DNA of 64,000 nt, from NCBI RefSeq assembly GCF_003352045.1, contig NZ_CP025815.1, positions 2,604,001 to 2,668,000 on the forward strand. Reading direction: 5' to 3'. Source of the stretch: Sulfitobacter sp. JL08 (GTDB lineage Bacteria; Pseudomonadota; Alphaproteobacteria; Rhodobacterales; Rhodobacteraceae). The notes under the pieces were generated by a model. That model was given only the letters and a program-made list of their open reading frames with translations. It was not told the origin of the DNA and searched no databases. This document shows positions 47,624 through 56,779 of this stretch, one piece after another. A program made the position numbers and the translations under genes. The first letter of the stretch is position 1, and the number at the start of each line of letters is the position of its first letter.

Positions 47624-48439
47624 CTAACGCTCCAACGCCTGCCCTTTCACCGTGATCCGGTGCATCAGACGCGCGTGTCCCTGATAATCAGCCGTTGCAA
47701 AATGCTGCACCGTTCGGTTGTCCCATATCCCGACGCTTCCCGGCGTCCAGCGCACGCGGCAACAATACTGCGGCTGGGTCACGGCCCGATAAAGGTATTC
47801 CAGCAGCGGGCGCGATTCTTCCTCGCTCCAGCCGTCAAAACGGGTGGTGAAATCCCCGTTCACGTAAACTGCCCTTTCGCCCGTTTCGGGATGGCGGATC
47901 AGCACCGGATGCAGGCTGGGCGGGCGAAATGCGGCCGCATCCTTGCCCATATCAAATTCGGACCGGGCGAAACTGCCATCGGTGTGCCACGCAGACAGCC
48001 CCGACAGCGTATCGCGCAACCCTTCCGAAAGACCGGCGCAAGCGGCTGTCATCGACGCAAACAAAGTGTCCCCGCCATAGGGTGGCAATTCGCGCGCCAC
48101 CAGTATTGATGCCATTGCCGGTTCAGGATCATAGGAATGATCGCTGTGCCATGTACCACCGATCACGGTGTTCTGCTCGGCTCTTGTACGCACTTCGGCA
48201 ATCATTGGGTGCGCGGCAACCGGCGTAAAAAACCGGTTCACGTCAATTTCGCCAAAGCGTTCGGCCAGTGCGATATGCGCCTCGGGCGAAAAATCCTGAT
48301 CCCGCAGGACAACGACACCGCGCCTGAACAGGGTATCGCACAACGTTTCAAACTGGCTGTCACTGATCCGGTTCAGATCAACGCCCGAGATTTCGGCGCC
48401 GACCGCGCCGGTCAATCTCGTGACGCTCAGATCAGACAT
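47624..48439 (-). CDS. TauD/TfdA-family Fe(II)/2-oxoglutarate dioxygenase
   Basis: 271 residues. The iron ligands are H98 and D100 (GTWHSDHSY) and H246 (NRTVQHFATADY), followed by the 2-oxoglutarate arginine (RLMHRITVKG). These enzymes hydroxylate substrates such as taurine, alkyl sulfates or aryloxyalkanoates, often releasing sulfite. The neighbouring sulfatase remnant suggests sulfur scavenging, but the substrate is unknown. The ATG at 48439 with AGGAAAGGA is preferred over a start 26 codons upstream. Confidence 0.9.
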   Translation of the reverse strand: MSDLSVTRLTGAVGAEISGVDLNRISDSQFETLCDTLFRRGVVVLRDQDFSPEAHIALAERFGEIDVNRFFTPVAAHPMIAEVRTRAEQNTVIGGTWHSDHSYDPEPAMASILVARELPPYGGDTLFASMTAACAGLSEGLRDTLSGLSAWHTDGSFARSEFDMGKDAAAFRPPSLHPVLIRHPETGERAVYVNGDFTTRFDGWSEEESRPLLEYLYRAVTQPQYCCRVRWTPGSVGIWDNRTVQHFATADYQGHARLMHRITVKGQALER

Positions 48440-48499
48440 TGGCTGTTCCTTTCCTGACTGGTGAAACCCACGCTGCCAGAGGATTGCCCCTTTCCCAAG

Positions 48500-48527
48500 A
48501 AAAAACCGCGCACCCAAAGATGCGCGG
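48500..48527 (-). terminator. Intrinsic terminator of the Ala-rich protein gene
   Basis: CCGCGCA (48506-48512) and TGCGCGG (48521-48527) form a 7-bp stem, followed on the minus strand by six T residues. It lies about 33 bases past the stop of the Ala-rich gene. Confidence 0.8.
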
Positions 48528-48559
48528 CAGTTTTTCAGTACTTCTGAGAAGTCTGTTTT

Positions 48560-49279
48560 TTACAGACCCAGAAGGTTCCTTGCCTCGTCCAGCGCCACTT
48601 TCAGCATGACGGGGCTGTCCTGTGATGCTTCCAGCGTGCTTTTCAGGGTCAATTTCTGCAAATCGTTCAGGTTCGAGCTGTCGATCATTTCCTTTGCCGC
48701 ATCAAGGTTGAACCCCTCTACCGTCATCACGGACGGATCGATTGCAGGCAGCGTCGTCGCCTCCTGCAACGCGCCCGCAACGCTTTCAGCAGCTTCTTGC
48801 GCCGCCTCGACGGCTTCACTTGCCGCCTCGCCTGCCGCCTCTGTCGCTTCGTTTACAACATCGGCCGCGGCATCGGCCGCTTCGCTTGCCGCACTGGTCG
48901 CGGCGTCGCTGGCATCGCTCACGGCATCACTTGCCGCGTCTACCGCATCGCTTGCGCCTTCTGCGACACGCTCAACCGCCTCAACCGCGTTTTCGGCAGC
49001 TTCGCCTGCTGCTTGCGCTGCTTCGCTGGCCTGTTCCACCGCAGCCTCGGCAGCCTCACCCGCCTGTTCAGCAGTCTCGTTAACAGCATCGGTTACCGCT
49101 TGCGCCGCATCGCTGGCCGCCTCTGAAGCTCCTTCAACCGCGTCCGAAACAGCCTCTGTCGCCTGTTCTGTCGTTGTTTCCGCCTGGGTTGCCACTTCTT
49201 CTGCGGTGTCGCCCGTGAACAAAACATAGCCGAGCACAACCACAACGGCCACGCCCGCCAGCACCAATAAATTTCTCAT
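48560..49279 (-). CDS. Membrane-anchored alanine-rich helical repeat protein
   Basis: 239 residues. One hydrophobic helix (about 4-21), then about 145 residues of low-complexity Ala/Glu/Asp/Ser/Val repeats (EAASDAAQAVTD, EAAENAVEAVE, DAASDAVSDASD, EAAGEAASEAVEAAQEAAES), acidic and without proline or aromatic residues until about 175, then a small non-repetitive C-terminal domain (about 178-239). The repeat looks like a long amphipathic helix, as in LEA or apolipoprotein-like proteins. No enzyme motif. I do not recognise the family. Confidence 0.8.
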   Translation of the reverse strand: MRNLLVLAGVAVVVVLGYVLFTGDTAEEVATQAETTTEQATEAVSDAVEGASEAASDAAQAVTDAVNETAEQAGEAAEAAVEQASEAAQAAGEAAENAVEAVERVAEGASDAVDAASDAVSDASDAATSAASEAADAAADVVNEATEAAGEAASEAVEAAQEAAESVAGALQEATTLPAIDPSVMTVEGFNLDAAKEMIDSSNLNDLQKLTLKSTLEASQDSPVMLKVALDEARNLLGL

Positions 49280-49481
49280 CTTCGCATCCTTTAAACACTG
49301 CGCCGTCTGCCTGTTGCAGAAGGTCCGCTATCCTGTGCCAAATGCGGCATCAAAGCAGAAGGTACAATCGAAAAAAATCCCACAAATCGGCAGGGTTCAG
49401 CTTATTTTGCGGCTTGAAGTGTTGCAGGCCCGCGTCTAGGTTAAGGCCTCAAAATTCAGCAATGATCAAAGGAATAAACTC

Positions 49482-50030
49482 ATAGCCCGCAGACCTCATA
49501 ACGCGCCCCCGCAGCGCGATACCGGACCCCGAGTGAACGAAAACATCAGGTCGGATGAAATCCGGCTGATCGGGGCCGATGGTGAAAATGTCGGCGTTGT
49601 CACGCCCGCCCGCGCCATGGTCATGGCCGACGAAGTCGGGCTGGATCTGGTTGAAATATCGCCCAACGCCAACCCGCCCGTGTGCAAGATCATGGATTTC
49701 GGCAAATTCAAATACGAAACCCAAAAGCGCGAGGCAGAGGCCCGCAAAAAGCAGAAGATCATCGAAATCAAAGAGGTCAAGTTCCGTCCCAATACGGACA
49801 CCAATGATTACGATGTGAAAATGCGCAACGTGTTCAAGTTTCTGGACAATGGCGACAAGGTCAAGATCACCCTGCGCTTTCGCGGTCGCGAAATGGCGCA
49901 CCAGAATCTGGGGCGCGAGTTGCTGGAGCGGGTGGCAGAAGACACCAAGGATGTGGGACGTGTGGAAAACATGCCCAAGATGGAAGGCCGCCAGATGATC
50001 ATGCTGATCGGCCCGCTTCCGAACAAGTAA
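49482..50030 (+). CDS. infC: Translation initiation factor IF-3, with an ATA start codon
   Basis: IF-3 binds the 30S subunit and checks the start codon. The conserved rhodobacterial N-terminus [13 protein letters not shown] is encoded in frame from an ATA at 49482, with AAAGGA (49468-49473) 8 bases before it. No ATG, GTG or TTG is in frame there. A GTG at 49533 (codon 18) would delete this part and has no Shine-Dalgarno. The product is 182 residues with the N-domain ([45 protein letters not shown]) and the C-domain ([16 protein letters not shown]). Rare start codons on infC are known (AUU in E. coli) and allow IF-3 to repress its own synthesis. Confidence 0.9.
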   Translation: MARRPHNAPPQRDTGPRVNENIRSDEIRLIGADGENVGVVTPARAMVMADEVGLDLVEISPNANPPVCKIMDFGKFKYETQKREAEARKKQKIIEIKEVKFRPNTDTNDYDVKMRNVFKFLDNGDKVKITLRFRGREMAHQNLGRELLERVAEDTKDVGRVENMPKMEGRQMIMLIGPLPNK

Positions 50031-50040
50031 CCGGAATTCA

Positions 50041-50077
50041 CAAAAAAAACGCCCTCTTTATCACAGGGGGCGTTTTT
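50041..50077. terminator. Terminator between infC and coxM
   Basis: AAAACGCCC and GGGGCGTTTT flank a 12-base loop, with A and T runs on both sides, so it can serve both convergent genes. Starts about 12 bases past the infC stop. Confidence 0.85.
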
Positions 50078-50098
50078 CTGTGCGGCGGGGGCCCGTAT

Positions 50099-50887
50099 TC
50101 AGGCGGCAGCAGCCACCGCGCGTCTGGTGATCACCGATACCAGATGGGCGCGATATTCCTTGGTACCGTGCAGATCCCCGATCATGTTCATCGGATTGAT
50201 CTTCAGGTCCATCAGCGCATCTGCGCGAAACTCTTTGGCTAACGCGGCTTCGGCCTCGGCCCAGCGGAACACACCGTCCTCCGAGGCGCCTGTCACCGCC
50301 ACACGCACACCATCCGCAAATTTCGCAACAAACACGCCCACCAGCGCAAAGCGCGAGGCAGGTTGCAGAAACTTTTCGTAATGCGCCGCCTGCGGCACCG
50401 GAAAGCGGACTTCGGTGATAATCTCGCCCTCTTCTAGTGCGGTTTCGAACATGCCCTGAAAATAATCATCCGCAGCGATCTCGCGCATGTTGGTCACGAT
50501 CGTCGCACCACTGCCCAGCGCCGCCGCCGGATAGCAGGCAGACGGATCATTGTTGGCAAGTGATCCGCCGATCGTGCCACGGTTGCGCACCGCCGGATCA
50601 CCGATATGGCTGGCCAGCGCTGCCAGCGCCGGATAGGCACCCGCCTGCGCGGCCACTGTTGCATGTGTGGTAGCCCCACCGATACTCAGTTGCCCGTCAT
50701 CAAGCGTACACACGCCCTGCATTTCTGCGATCCCCGTCAGCGACACCAGTGTCGCAGGGCTGGCCAGCCGCTGTTTCAGCGTTGGGATCAGGGTCTGCCC
50801 GCCGCCCAGCGCCTGCGCGTCCTCACCGGACATCGCAGCCACCGCATCGGCAAGGCTGGTCGGTTTCAATAGTTCGAAATCATACAT
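50099..50887 (-). CDS. coxM: Molybdenum hydroxylase FAD subunit (CoxM family)
   Basis: 262-residue FAD-binding subunit that passes electrons from the Fe-S subunit to the acceptor. The FAD motifs GGGQTLIP (28-35) and TIGGSLANNDPSA are present, as is the C-terminal CODH_FAD_C region. Third gene of coxS-coxL-coxM. It stands about 110 bases after coxL, and that gap holds a degenerate copy of the dispersed repeat. Confidence 0.93.
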   Translation of the reverse strand: MYDFELLKPTSLADAVAAMSGEDAQALGGGQTLIPTLKQRLASPATLVSLTGIAEMQGVCTLDDGQLSIGGATTHATVAAQAGAYPALAALASHIGDPAVRNRGTIGGSLANNDPSACYPAAALGSGATIVTNMREIAADDYFQGMFETALEEGEIITEVRFPVPQAAHYEKFLQPASRFALVGVFVAKFADGVRVAVTGASEDGVFRWAEAEAALAKEFRADALMDLKINPMNMIGDLHGTKEYRAHLVSVITRRAVAAAA

Positions 50888-50933
50888 CTCTGTTTCTCCT
50901 GCAAGCGGGGGACAGCATCCTCGTCGCTCCCGT

Positions 50934-50967
50934 TTTCATTTGTCCAAAAATACTCGAATTCCGGCGG
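50934..50967. repeat. Degenerate copy of the dispersed intergenic repeat
   Basis: TTTCATTTGTCCAAAAATAC followed by TCGAATTCCGGCGG lies between coxM and coxL. It shares the A-rich run and the CCGGCGG part with the 35-bp repeat but is diverged. Confidence 0.4.
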
Positions 50968-50996
50968 TTGCGCACACACGCCCTCGCCGGAAAAGG

Positions 50997-53366
50997 TCAT
51001 CCGTTCATCGCCGCCCATACCCGCGACGGGCTCAGCGGCATATCGATATGGGTCACGGTGCTGCCTGCGGCGCGCAATGCATCCACGACTGCATTCACGA
51101 CGGCAGGCGGCGATCCGATTGCTCCAGCTTCGCCACACCCCTTCACGCCAAGCGGATTGTGCGTACAAGGCGTGATGCAGCTGTGATCAACGGAATAAAA
51201 CGGCAGATCATCGGCGCGCGGCATGGTGTAATCCATGTACGACCCCGACAAAAGCTGCCCAGTCTCGTCATACGAACATCCTTCCAACAACGCCTGCCCG
51301 ATACCCTGTGCAACACCGCCGTGCACCTGTCCATCCACGATCATTGGGTTCATGACGTTACCGAAATCATCGGCGCAAGTGAAACCGACAACATCGACCT
51401 TGCCTGTATCCGGATCGACCTCAACCTCGCAGGCATAGGCTCCGGCAGGATAGGTAAAATTCTCCGGATCATAAAATGCCGACTCCTCCAGCCCGGGTTC
51501 AAGCGATTCCAAAGGGTAGTTGTGCGGAACATAGGCGGAAAAGGCGATCTCGCCAAAGCCCTTCGCCTTGTCGGTGCCCGCAACAGCGAACTTGCCATCC
51601 TCAAACACTATGTCGTCTTCCGCGGCCTCAAGCATATGGGCTGCGATCTTCTTGCCTTTGTCAATAATCTTGTCCACGGCTTTAACCATTGCCGAGCCTG
51701 CCACAGCCAGACTGCGCGAGCCATAGCTGCCCATCCCGAAGGGTATCTTGGACGTGTCGCCATGCACGATCTCAACGCTGCTTTCAGGTATGCCCAAACG
51801 CTCTGCAACAACCTGCGCAAACACGGTCTCATGTCCCTGCCCATGGCTGTGCGCACCGGTCATCACGCTGATGGTACCTGTCGCATTGACACGTACGGTG
51901 GCGGCATCAAACAATCCGACACGCGCACCAAGAATTCCCACGAGGTTGGACGGCGCGATGCCGCAGGCCTCGATCCAGGTGGACATGCCCAGTCCACGCA
52001 ACTTGCCGCGCTTGGCACTTTCGGCGCGTCGCGCCTCAAAGCCCGCGAGGTCGCCTTTCTCGATCACCTTGTCCAGTGTCGCCTGGTAGTTGCCTGTGTC
52101 ATAGACCAGCCCGACCGGAGAGGCATAGGGGAACTGATCCGGTGTCAGCAGGTTCTTGCGTCGCACCTCAATCGGATCAAGGTCCAGCTCGTCGCACATC
52201 TTGTCGATGATGCGCTCCAGACCGTAGGTCGCCTCAGGGCGTCCGGCACCGCGATAGGCATCCACTGGTGCAGTGTTGGTGAACACGGCCTTTAAGTTCA
52301 CATAGACGTTTGGCGTCTTGTAGGGGCCCGACATCAACGTGCCATGCAGGAATGTTGGCGTTACAGTGGAAAAATTCGACAGATACGCGCCGACGTTGGC
52401 CATAGTGTCTGTGCGAATGCCTATGAAGGTGCCGTCTTTTTCGCAAGCCAGCTCGATCTTTGTAACGTGATCGCGACCATGCGCATCCGACAAAAAGCTC
52501 TCTGAGCGGTCTGCCACCCATTTAACAGGGCGACCGATTGCCTTGGCGGCTGCCAGTACAGCCGCCTCTTCGCCATAATGGTAAATCTTTGAGCCAAACC
52601 CACCACCCACGTCAGGCGAAATCACCGTCAGTTTATTCTCGGCAATGCCCATGACAAACGCGCAGATCAGCAAGCGCGTCAGGTGAGGGTTCTGGCTGGT
52701 GGTGTATAACTTGTAATCGCCTGTGCCCGCTTCATAACAGCCAATGGATGCGCGCGGCTCCAATGCGTTGGGTACCAGTCGGTTGTTGATCAACTGGAGG
52801 GTCGTTACGTGTGGCGCCGCTTTGAACGCGGCGTCGACAGCCGCACGATTGTCTTCAATCCAGCCCCAGTCGAAGCAGACGTTGCCGTCAATTTCGTCGT
52901 GTACCCTGTGCGACGGATCGGCAACGGCTGCTGCCATATCCACAATCGCAGGGAGCTCCGTGATATCTGCCTCGATGGCCATAGCCGCATCGCGCGCCTG
53001 CGCGCGGGTCTCTGCGACAACTACTGCATAGGCATCGCCGACGTGGCGGACTTTGCCGTGCGCCAAAACGGGTCGCTTGGGCTCGCGCATGGCCGAGCCG
53101 TCGCGGCTGGGAATGTGCCAGCCTGCAGGGTTGCCGCCGACATCCGCGAAATCCGCCCCTGTCATGACCGTCAAAACACCCGGCATTGCCTTGGCTTTGT
53201 CGGCGTTAATGCCGTTGATGTAACCGTGTGCGACATCTGATCGCAAGAAATACGCGTGCGCCTGGCGCAGTACGTTGATGTCATCCGTGTAATTTCCCGC
53301 GCCGGTCAAAAACCGCACGTCCTCGCGCCGTTTAGAACTGGCTCCGATGCCTGAATCCTTTGGCAT
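50997..53366 (-). CDS. coxL: Molybdenum hydroxylase large subunit, form II CoxL
   Basis: 789-residue Mo-cofactor subunit. The active-site loop reads AYRGAGR (370-376), the form II signature, not the AYXCSFR of proven aerobic CO dehydrogenase; the base glutamate is E746 (GCGEAGAIG). Form II enzymes are widespread in roseobacters but oxidise CO poorly or not at all where tested, and their substrate is open. The ATG at 53366 has GGGAGGAG before it. It ends 110 bases before coxM and follows coxS by 95 bases. Confidence 0.94.
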   Translation of the reverse strand: MPKDSGIGASSKRREDVRFLTGAGNYTDDINVLRQAHAYFLRSDVAHGYINGINADKAKAMPGVLTVMTGADFADVGGNPAGWHIPSRDGSAMREPKRPVLAHGKVRHVGDAYAVVVAETRAQARDAAMAIEADITELPAIVDMAAAVADPSHRVHDEIDGNVCFDWGWIEDNRAAVDAAFKAAPHVTTLQLINNRLVPNALEPRASIGCYEAGTGDYKLYTTSQNPHLTRLLICAFVMGIAENKLTVISPDVGGGFGSKIYHYGEEAAVLAAAKAIGRPVKWVADRSESFLSDAHGRDHVTKIELACEKDGTFIGIRTDTMANVGAYLSNFSTVTPTFLHGTLMSGPYKTPNVYVNLKAVFTNTAPVDAYRGAGRPEATYGLERIIDKMCDELDLDPIEVRRKNLLTPDQFPYASPVGLVYDTGNYQATLDKVIEKGDLAGFEARRAESAKRGKLRGLGMSTWIEACGIAPSNLVGILGARVGLFDAATVRVNATGTISVMTGAHSHGQGHETVFAQVVAERLGIPESSVEIVHGDTSKIPFGMGSYGSRSLAVAGSAMVKAVDKIIDKGKKIAAHMLEAAEDDIVFEDGKFAVAGTDKAKGFGEIAFSAYVPHNYPLESLEPGLEESAFYDPENFTYPAGAYACEVEVDPDTGKVDVVGFTCADDFGNVMNPMIVDGQVHGGVAQGIGQALLEGCSYDETGQLLSGSYMDYTMPRADDLPFYSVDHSCITPCTHNPLGVKGCGEAGAIGSPPAVVNAVVDALRAAGSTVTHIDMPLSPSRVWAAMNG

Positions 53367-53461
53367 GTTGATCTCCTCCCTAAAGGTTCGACGGATCGTG
53401 TCCGTCTGGAAGGGACAGGCAGACGGGCGGGTTTCAGACCGCCGCTGCGTCCCTTGTTGCT

Positions 53462-53947
53462 TTATTCCGCAGCGATTGCGCTGACGTCCTGACCGGACGC
53501 GGCAAGGATCGCCTTGACGATGTTGTGGTATCCGGTGCAGCGGCAGATATTGCCTTCCAGATAGGCGCGCACTTCGTGTTCTGTCGGCTTGGGGTTTTCC
53601 TTGAGCAAAGCAGCCGCCGACATCACCATACCCGGTGTGCAGAACCCACATTGCAACCCGTGGTGATCCTGAAAGGCCTGCTGGATCACGTTCAGCGTTC
53701 CGTCGGCTTCGGCCTGGCCTTCGATCGTGTCCACCACCGCGCCATCGGCTTCGGCCGCCAACATTGTACAGGCCTTCACCGCCACGCCGTTCACATGCAC
53801 AACGCATGCGCCGCACTGGCTGGTGTCACAGCCGATATGGGTTCCCGTCAGGTTCAAATCCTCGCGCAGGAACGTGGACAGCAATGTCCGCCCTTCCACA
53901 TCTCCAGACGCGGCTTTGCCGTTCACGGTCATCTTGACCTGTGTCAT
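53462..53947 (-). CDS. coxS: Molybdenum hydroxylase [2Fe-2S] subunit (CoxS family)
   Basis: 161 residues with two [2Fe-2S] clusters: the plant ferredoxin-type site C40, C45, C48 and C60, and the helical site C100, C103, C135 and C137 (CGFCTPG; CRCTGY). It carries electrons from the Mo site to FAD. The leading structural gene in the order S-L-M usual for form II clusters. Confidence 0.95.
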   Translation of the reverse strand: MTQVKMTVNGKAASGDVEGRTLLSTFLREDLNLTGTHIGCDTSQCGACVVHVNGVAVKACTMLAAEADGAVVDTIEGQAEADGTLNVIQQAFQDHHGLQCGFCTPGMVMSAAALLKENPKPTEHEVRAYLEGNICRCTGYHNIVKAILAASGQDVSAIAAE

Positions 53948-54058
53948 AACATCCTCCCTTTTGGTCTTTTCGTTTGGCCCGAGTTAACCACGCAAAATAC
54001 CACTTGAAAACAACAACTTTGCGATCACGACATTTTGGGCGCAAAAACCGACGCGTCG

Positions 54059-55069
54059 CTAGACTTTCTTTGTGCGCGGACTGGGGTTTCTGGGTTGCGG
54101 GCGTGTGGGAATTTCCTTGAGCAGGCCGCCAATTCCCATTCCGGCAATATCATCGGCACTGACATGAATGCCGCACGCCACGCGCGACAGCACCCAGTCC
54201 GCCCCGTTCAGCGCGGGCGCACGGGCGCATCCCGGCAGGCCGATGACAGGCTTGTCCGCCATATGCCCCAGAAACAGCAGATTACCGGGATCGACCGGCA
54301 TGCCAAACCGTTCCACCTGTCCGCCCGCCAGACGCAATGCCGCCGGGCCCACATCATTGTCATCCGATGTGGCCGATCCGGTCAGGATCAGAATCACATC
54401 GCCCCTGATACCGGCGATGGCCACCGCCAGCGCATCCTGTCTGTGCGCGATCACCCGAACCTCGGCCATGTCCATGCCCAGCGCCGTCACCCGCGCCTCG
54501 ATCGCGGCGCGCCCTTTTTCACCAGCGCCGCCGGGAATTTCCGTGATGATCAAACCCGCCGTTGCATGGACGGGCCGCGCAAGCCGCACCGAAGCGCGCG
54601 CAATATCGCAGGCCTGTTCCAGCGCGGCGCGCGGCACGGCGTATGATATGATCTTGATCGTGCCCACCATGCCTTTGGCGCGCATCTGCGCAAAGGGCGG
54701 CACCGTTGCCAGCGTGATCATGGGATGCACGCGGTTCAACGCCTCAAGCGCGGGCACATCCAGAACGGCAACACCGGGGCCGTCGGCCAGCAGATTGACG
54801 CGGCCGGTAAACGCATCCGTCACCCGCAGACAGGCTGCCGCCGGATCGGGCACAAGCGCCTGCGCCAGTTGCTGCGCCGCCGCGTTTTCGGGTACATCAT
54901 CGGCATCGAGCGCGGCAACAACCACGTCGTGCACACCGGCCGCCTCCAATCTGGCAATGTGGTCTTTCGTCAGCACCACACCCTTGCGCAACCGTCCCTG
55001 CCCCAGATCGACAGAATGGGCCAGAACCGCGCCCAGCGCCTCCTGTACCGGCACCGTACCAAATTTCAT
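54059..55069 (-). CDS. Molybdopterin-binding (MoeA/MogA-like) protein
   Basis: 336 residues with a MoCF-type binding domain in the second half (ILILTGSATSDDNDVGPAAL, VDPGNLLFLGHMADKPVIGLPGCARAP). Family members bind molybdopterin and insert Mo or add a nucleotide. Such genes in cox/xdh clusters probably serve the dedicated Mo cofactor of the hydroxylase. It starts within the XdhC stop (ATGA), so it is coupled to it. The C-terminus is basic and low in complexity. Confidence 0.85.
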   Translation of the reverse strand: MKFGTVPVQEALGAVLAHSVDLGQGRLRKGVVLTKDHIARLEAAGVHDVVVAALDADDVPENAAAQQLAQALVPDPAAACLRVTDAFTGRVNLLADGPGVAVLDVPALEALNRVHPMITLATVPPFAQMRAKGMVGTIKIISYAVPRAALEQACDIARASVRLARPVHATAGLIITEIPGGAGEKGRAAIEARVTALGMDMAEVRVIAHRQDALAVAIAGIRGDVILILTGSATSDDNDVGPAALRLAGGQVERFGMPVDPGNLLFLGHMADKPVIGLPGCARAPALNGADWVLSRVACGIHVSADDIAGMGIGGLLKEIPTRPQPRNPSPRTKKV

Positions 55070-56034
55070 GCCCCGCCCCGCAATTGCGCGATCATCTGGG
55101 CCAGAACCGAAACAGCAATTTCCGCAGGGCCACTGGCCCCGATATCCAGCCCGACCGGGGCCTTGATCCGTGCGATCTGCTGCGGCGAAAACCCGTCAGC
55201 AGTCAACCTGTCCACACGCTTTGCATGGGTCCGCTTGGACCCCAGCGCGCCAATGTAAAACGCATCTGACACCAGCGCGCGATGCAGCGCCGGATCATCC
55301 AGTTTGGGATCATGGGTCAGCAAAACCAACGCTGTGCGCGCATCAAGGCCCAGCTTATCCAGCGCCTCGTCAGGCCAGTCCTCGACAATGGTTTCACGCG
55401 GAAACCGGGCTTCAGACCCAAAGGCGGCGCGTGGCTCCACGACCACCGGATCAAACCCCGCGATTCGCGCCATCGGCACCAGCGCCTGCGCGATATGCAC
55501 CGCCCCGACCACGATCAGGCGCAGGGGCGGATTGTGGATGGCCACAAACGTATGGCCATCCTCTTCAAAGCCTGAGCGGTCCAGCCGAAAGCGGTCCGCA
55601 TGTCCGGTTGAAACAACACGGCGCGCGCCGCTTTCTGTGTTCACCTCGTAGGCCACAGCCTGCCGCGCGGCCCGCGCCGCAACGATCTGATCCAACACAT
55701 TTTCGGGCAGGACAGCGCCGACCGGTTCTACCAAAACGCGGATCGTTCCCCCGCAGGCCAGCCCGACCGCAAACGCGTCATCGTCACTGACACCATATTC
55801 CAGCAGGCGCATTTCGCCCTTTTCCAGCGCATCCTGCGCCTCAAGAATAACGGCCCCTTCGACACAGCCGCCCGAAACAGACCCGCGCATATGGCCATCC
55901 CCGCTGATCGCCAGTTGCGCGCCCACGCGCCGTGGCGCGCTGCCCCATGTTTCGACAACCGTGGCCAGCACAGCACCGCGCCCGTTCCTGTGCCAGTGCA
56001 GCGCCGTTTCAGGGCAATCGTCAAACCGATCCAT
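55066..56034 (-). CDS. XdhC/CoxF-family maturation protein
   Basis: 322 residues: an XdhC_CoxI domain (VETWGSAPRRVGAQLAISGDGHMRGSVSGGCVEGAV, about 25-70) and a C-terminal Rossmann-type XdhC_C domain (LRLIVVGAVHIAQALVPMA, GALGSKRTHAKR). XdhC binds Mo cofactor and delivers its sulfurated form to the apo-hydroxylase. The ATG at 56034 has AAGGAG. Followed by the MoeA-like gene with overlap. Confidence 0.9.
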   Translation of the reverse strand: MDRFDDCPETALHWHRNGRGAVLATVVETWGSAPRRVGAQLAISGDGHMRGSVSGGCVEGAVILEAQDALEKGEMRLLEYGVSDDDAFAVGLACGGTIRVLVEPVGAVLPENVLDQIVAARAARQAVAYEVNTESGARRVVSTGHADRFRLDRSGFEEDGHTFVAIHNPPLRLIVVGAVHIAQALVPMARIAGFDPVVVEPRAAFGSEARFPRETIVEDWPDEALDKLGLDARTALVLLTHDPKLDDPALHRALVSDAFYIGALGSKRTHAKRVDRLTADGFSPQQIARIKAPVGLDIGASGPAEIAVSVLAQMIAQLRGGA

Positions 56035-56185
56035 TTCAGAACTCCTTTGGCGCAAATTATGGCGCAGGCAGCAGGGGATGTCTGCCCCATTTGCGCGCCG
56101 GCACAGGGTTTGACACCCTGCCGGACGAAAGAAATGCGCCCCAAGGGACGCATTTCAAGTTGATTGGATCAAGTTTGCGGCAAAC

Positions 56186-56776
56186 TTATTCCGCCGCAAC
56201 CGTCCTTGCAGGCTGAGGACGCAACCGTTCGGGCAGCGCAAAGGCCACACCAATAAACGCCAACCCCAGAACGATCCCGACCAGATCACCGGAAAACGAT
56301 GTCAGACCGTCATAGCCCGAATTCGGGACGGTGCCCAAAGTCACCTTGCCCCCAGCCACATCGTTCAGCAGGCCGGATGCTTTCCACATCGGATAGGTCA
56401 TCATATAGGCCGCCGCCCCCAGCAAACCGCCCGCAATGAAAAACACCGCATCCTTGCGTCCCGATGCGGCCGCGCAGACACCTGTGCCAGGACAATACCC
56501 GCTGGCAGCCCATCCGGCCCCCAGCATCAACCCGCCAATGAACACACCGGCATACGCGGCTTTGACCGACATATGCCCCACGTCAACCAGCCCGATCATC
56601 TGGCCACCAAACATCAGGACAGACCCGGTGCCGATCGCCAGCAATATGGCTTTCATGAGGTTCAGGTTCATCAGGTTCAGCATCTTGTCGATATAGGTCG
56701 GGTTGGTGGCCCCGATCCGGTCCAGAACGGCGCCGAATGCAGCACCGATTACGATTGCAAGTATAAGCGAAGACAT
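56186..56776 (-). CDS. YeeE/YedE-type sulfur transporter half 2
   Basis: 196 residues with about 5 hydrophobic helices. The conserved cysteines lie in ASGYCPGTGVCAAASGRKDA. YeeE (TsuA) moves thiosulfate by relay between cysteines; in many bacteria it is split into two short genes, as here. Four bases after the first half on the same strand. Within the cox cluster it may supply sulfur for the sulfido ligand of the Mo cofactor; that is inference. Confidence 0.87.
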   Translation of the reverse strand: MSSLILAIVIGAAFGAVLDRIGATNPTYIDKMLNLMNLNLMKAILLAIGTGSVLMFGGQMIGLVDVGHMSVKAAYAGVFIGGLMLGAGWAASGYCPGTGVCAAASGRKDAVFFIAGGLLGAAAYMMTYPMWKASGLLNDVAGGKVTLGTVPNSGYDGLTSFSGDLVGIVLGLAFIGVAFALPERLRPQPARTVAAE

Positions 56777-56779
56777 GGC

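Noticed and set aside
49462-49485. Seven-codon leader peptide before infC as a separate gene
   Set aside because: ATG ATC AAA GGA ATA AAC TCA TAG overlaps the infC Shine-Dalgarno and start and has no good ribosome site of its own. Kept only as a side note to the ATA start.
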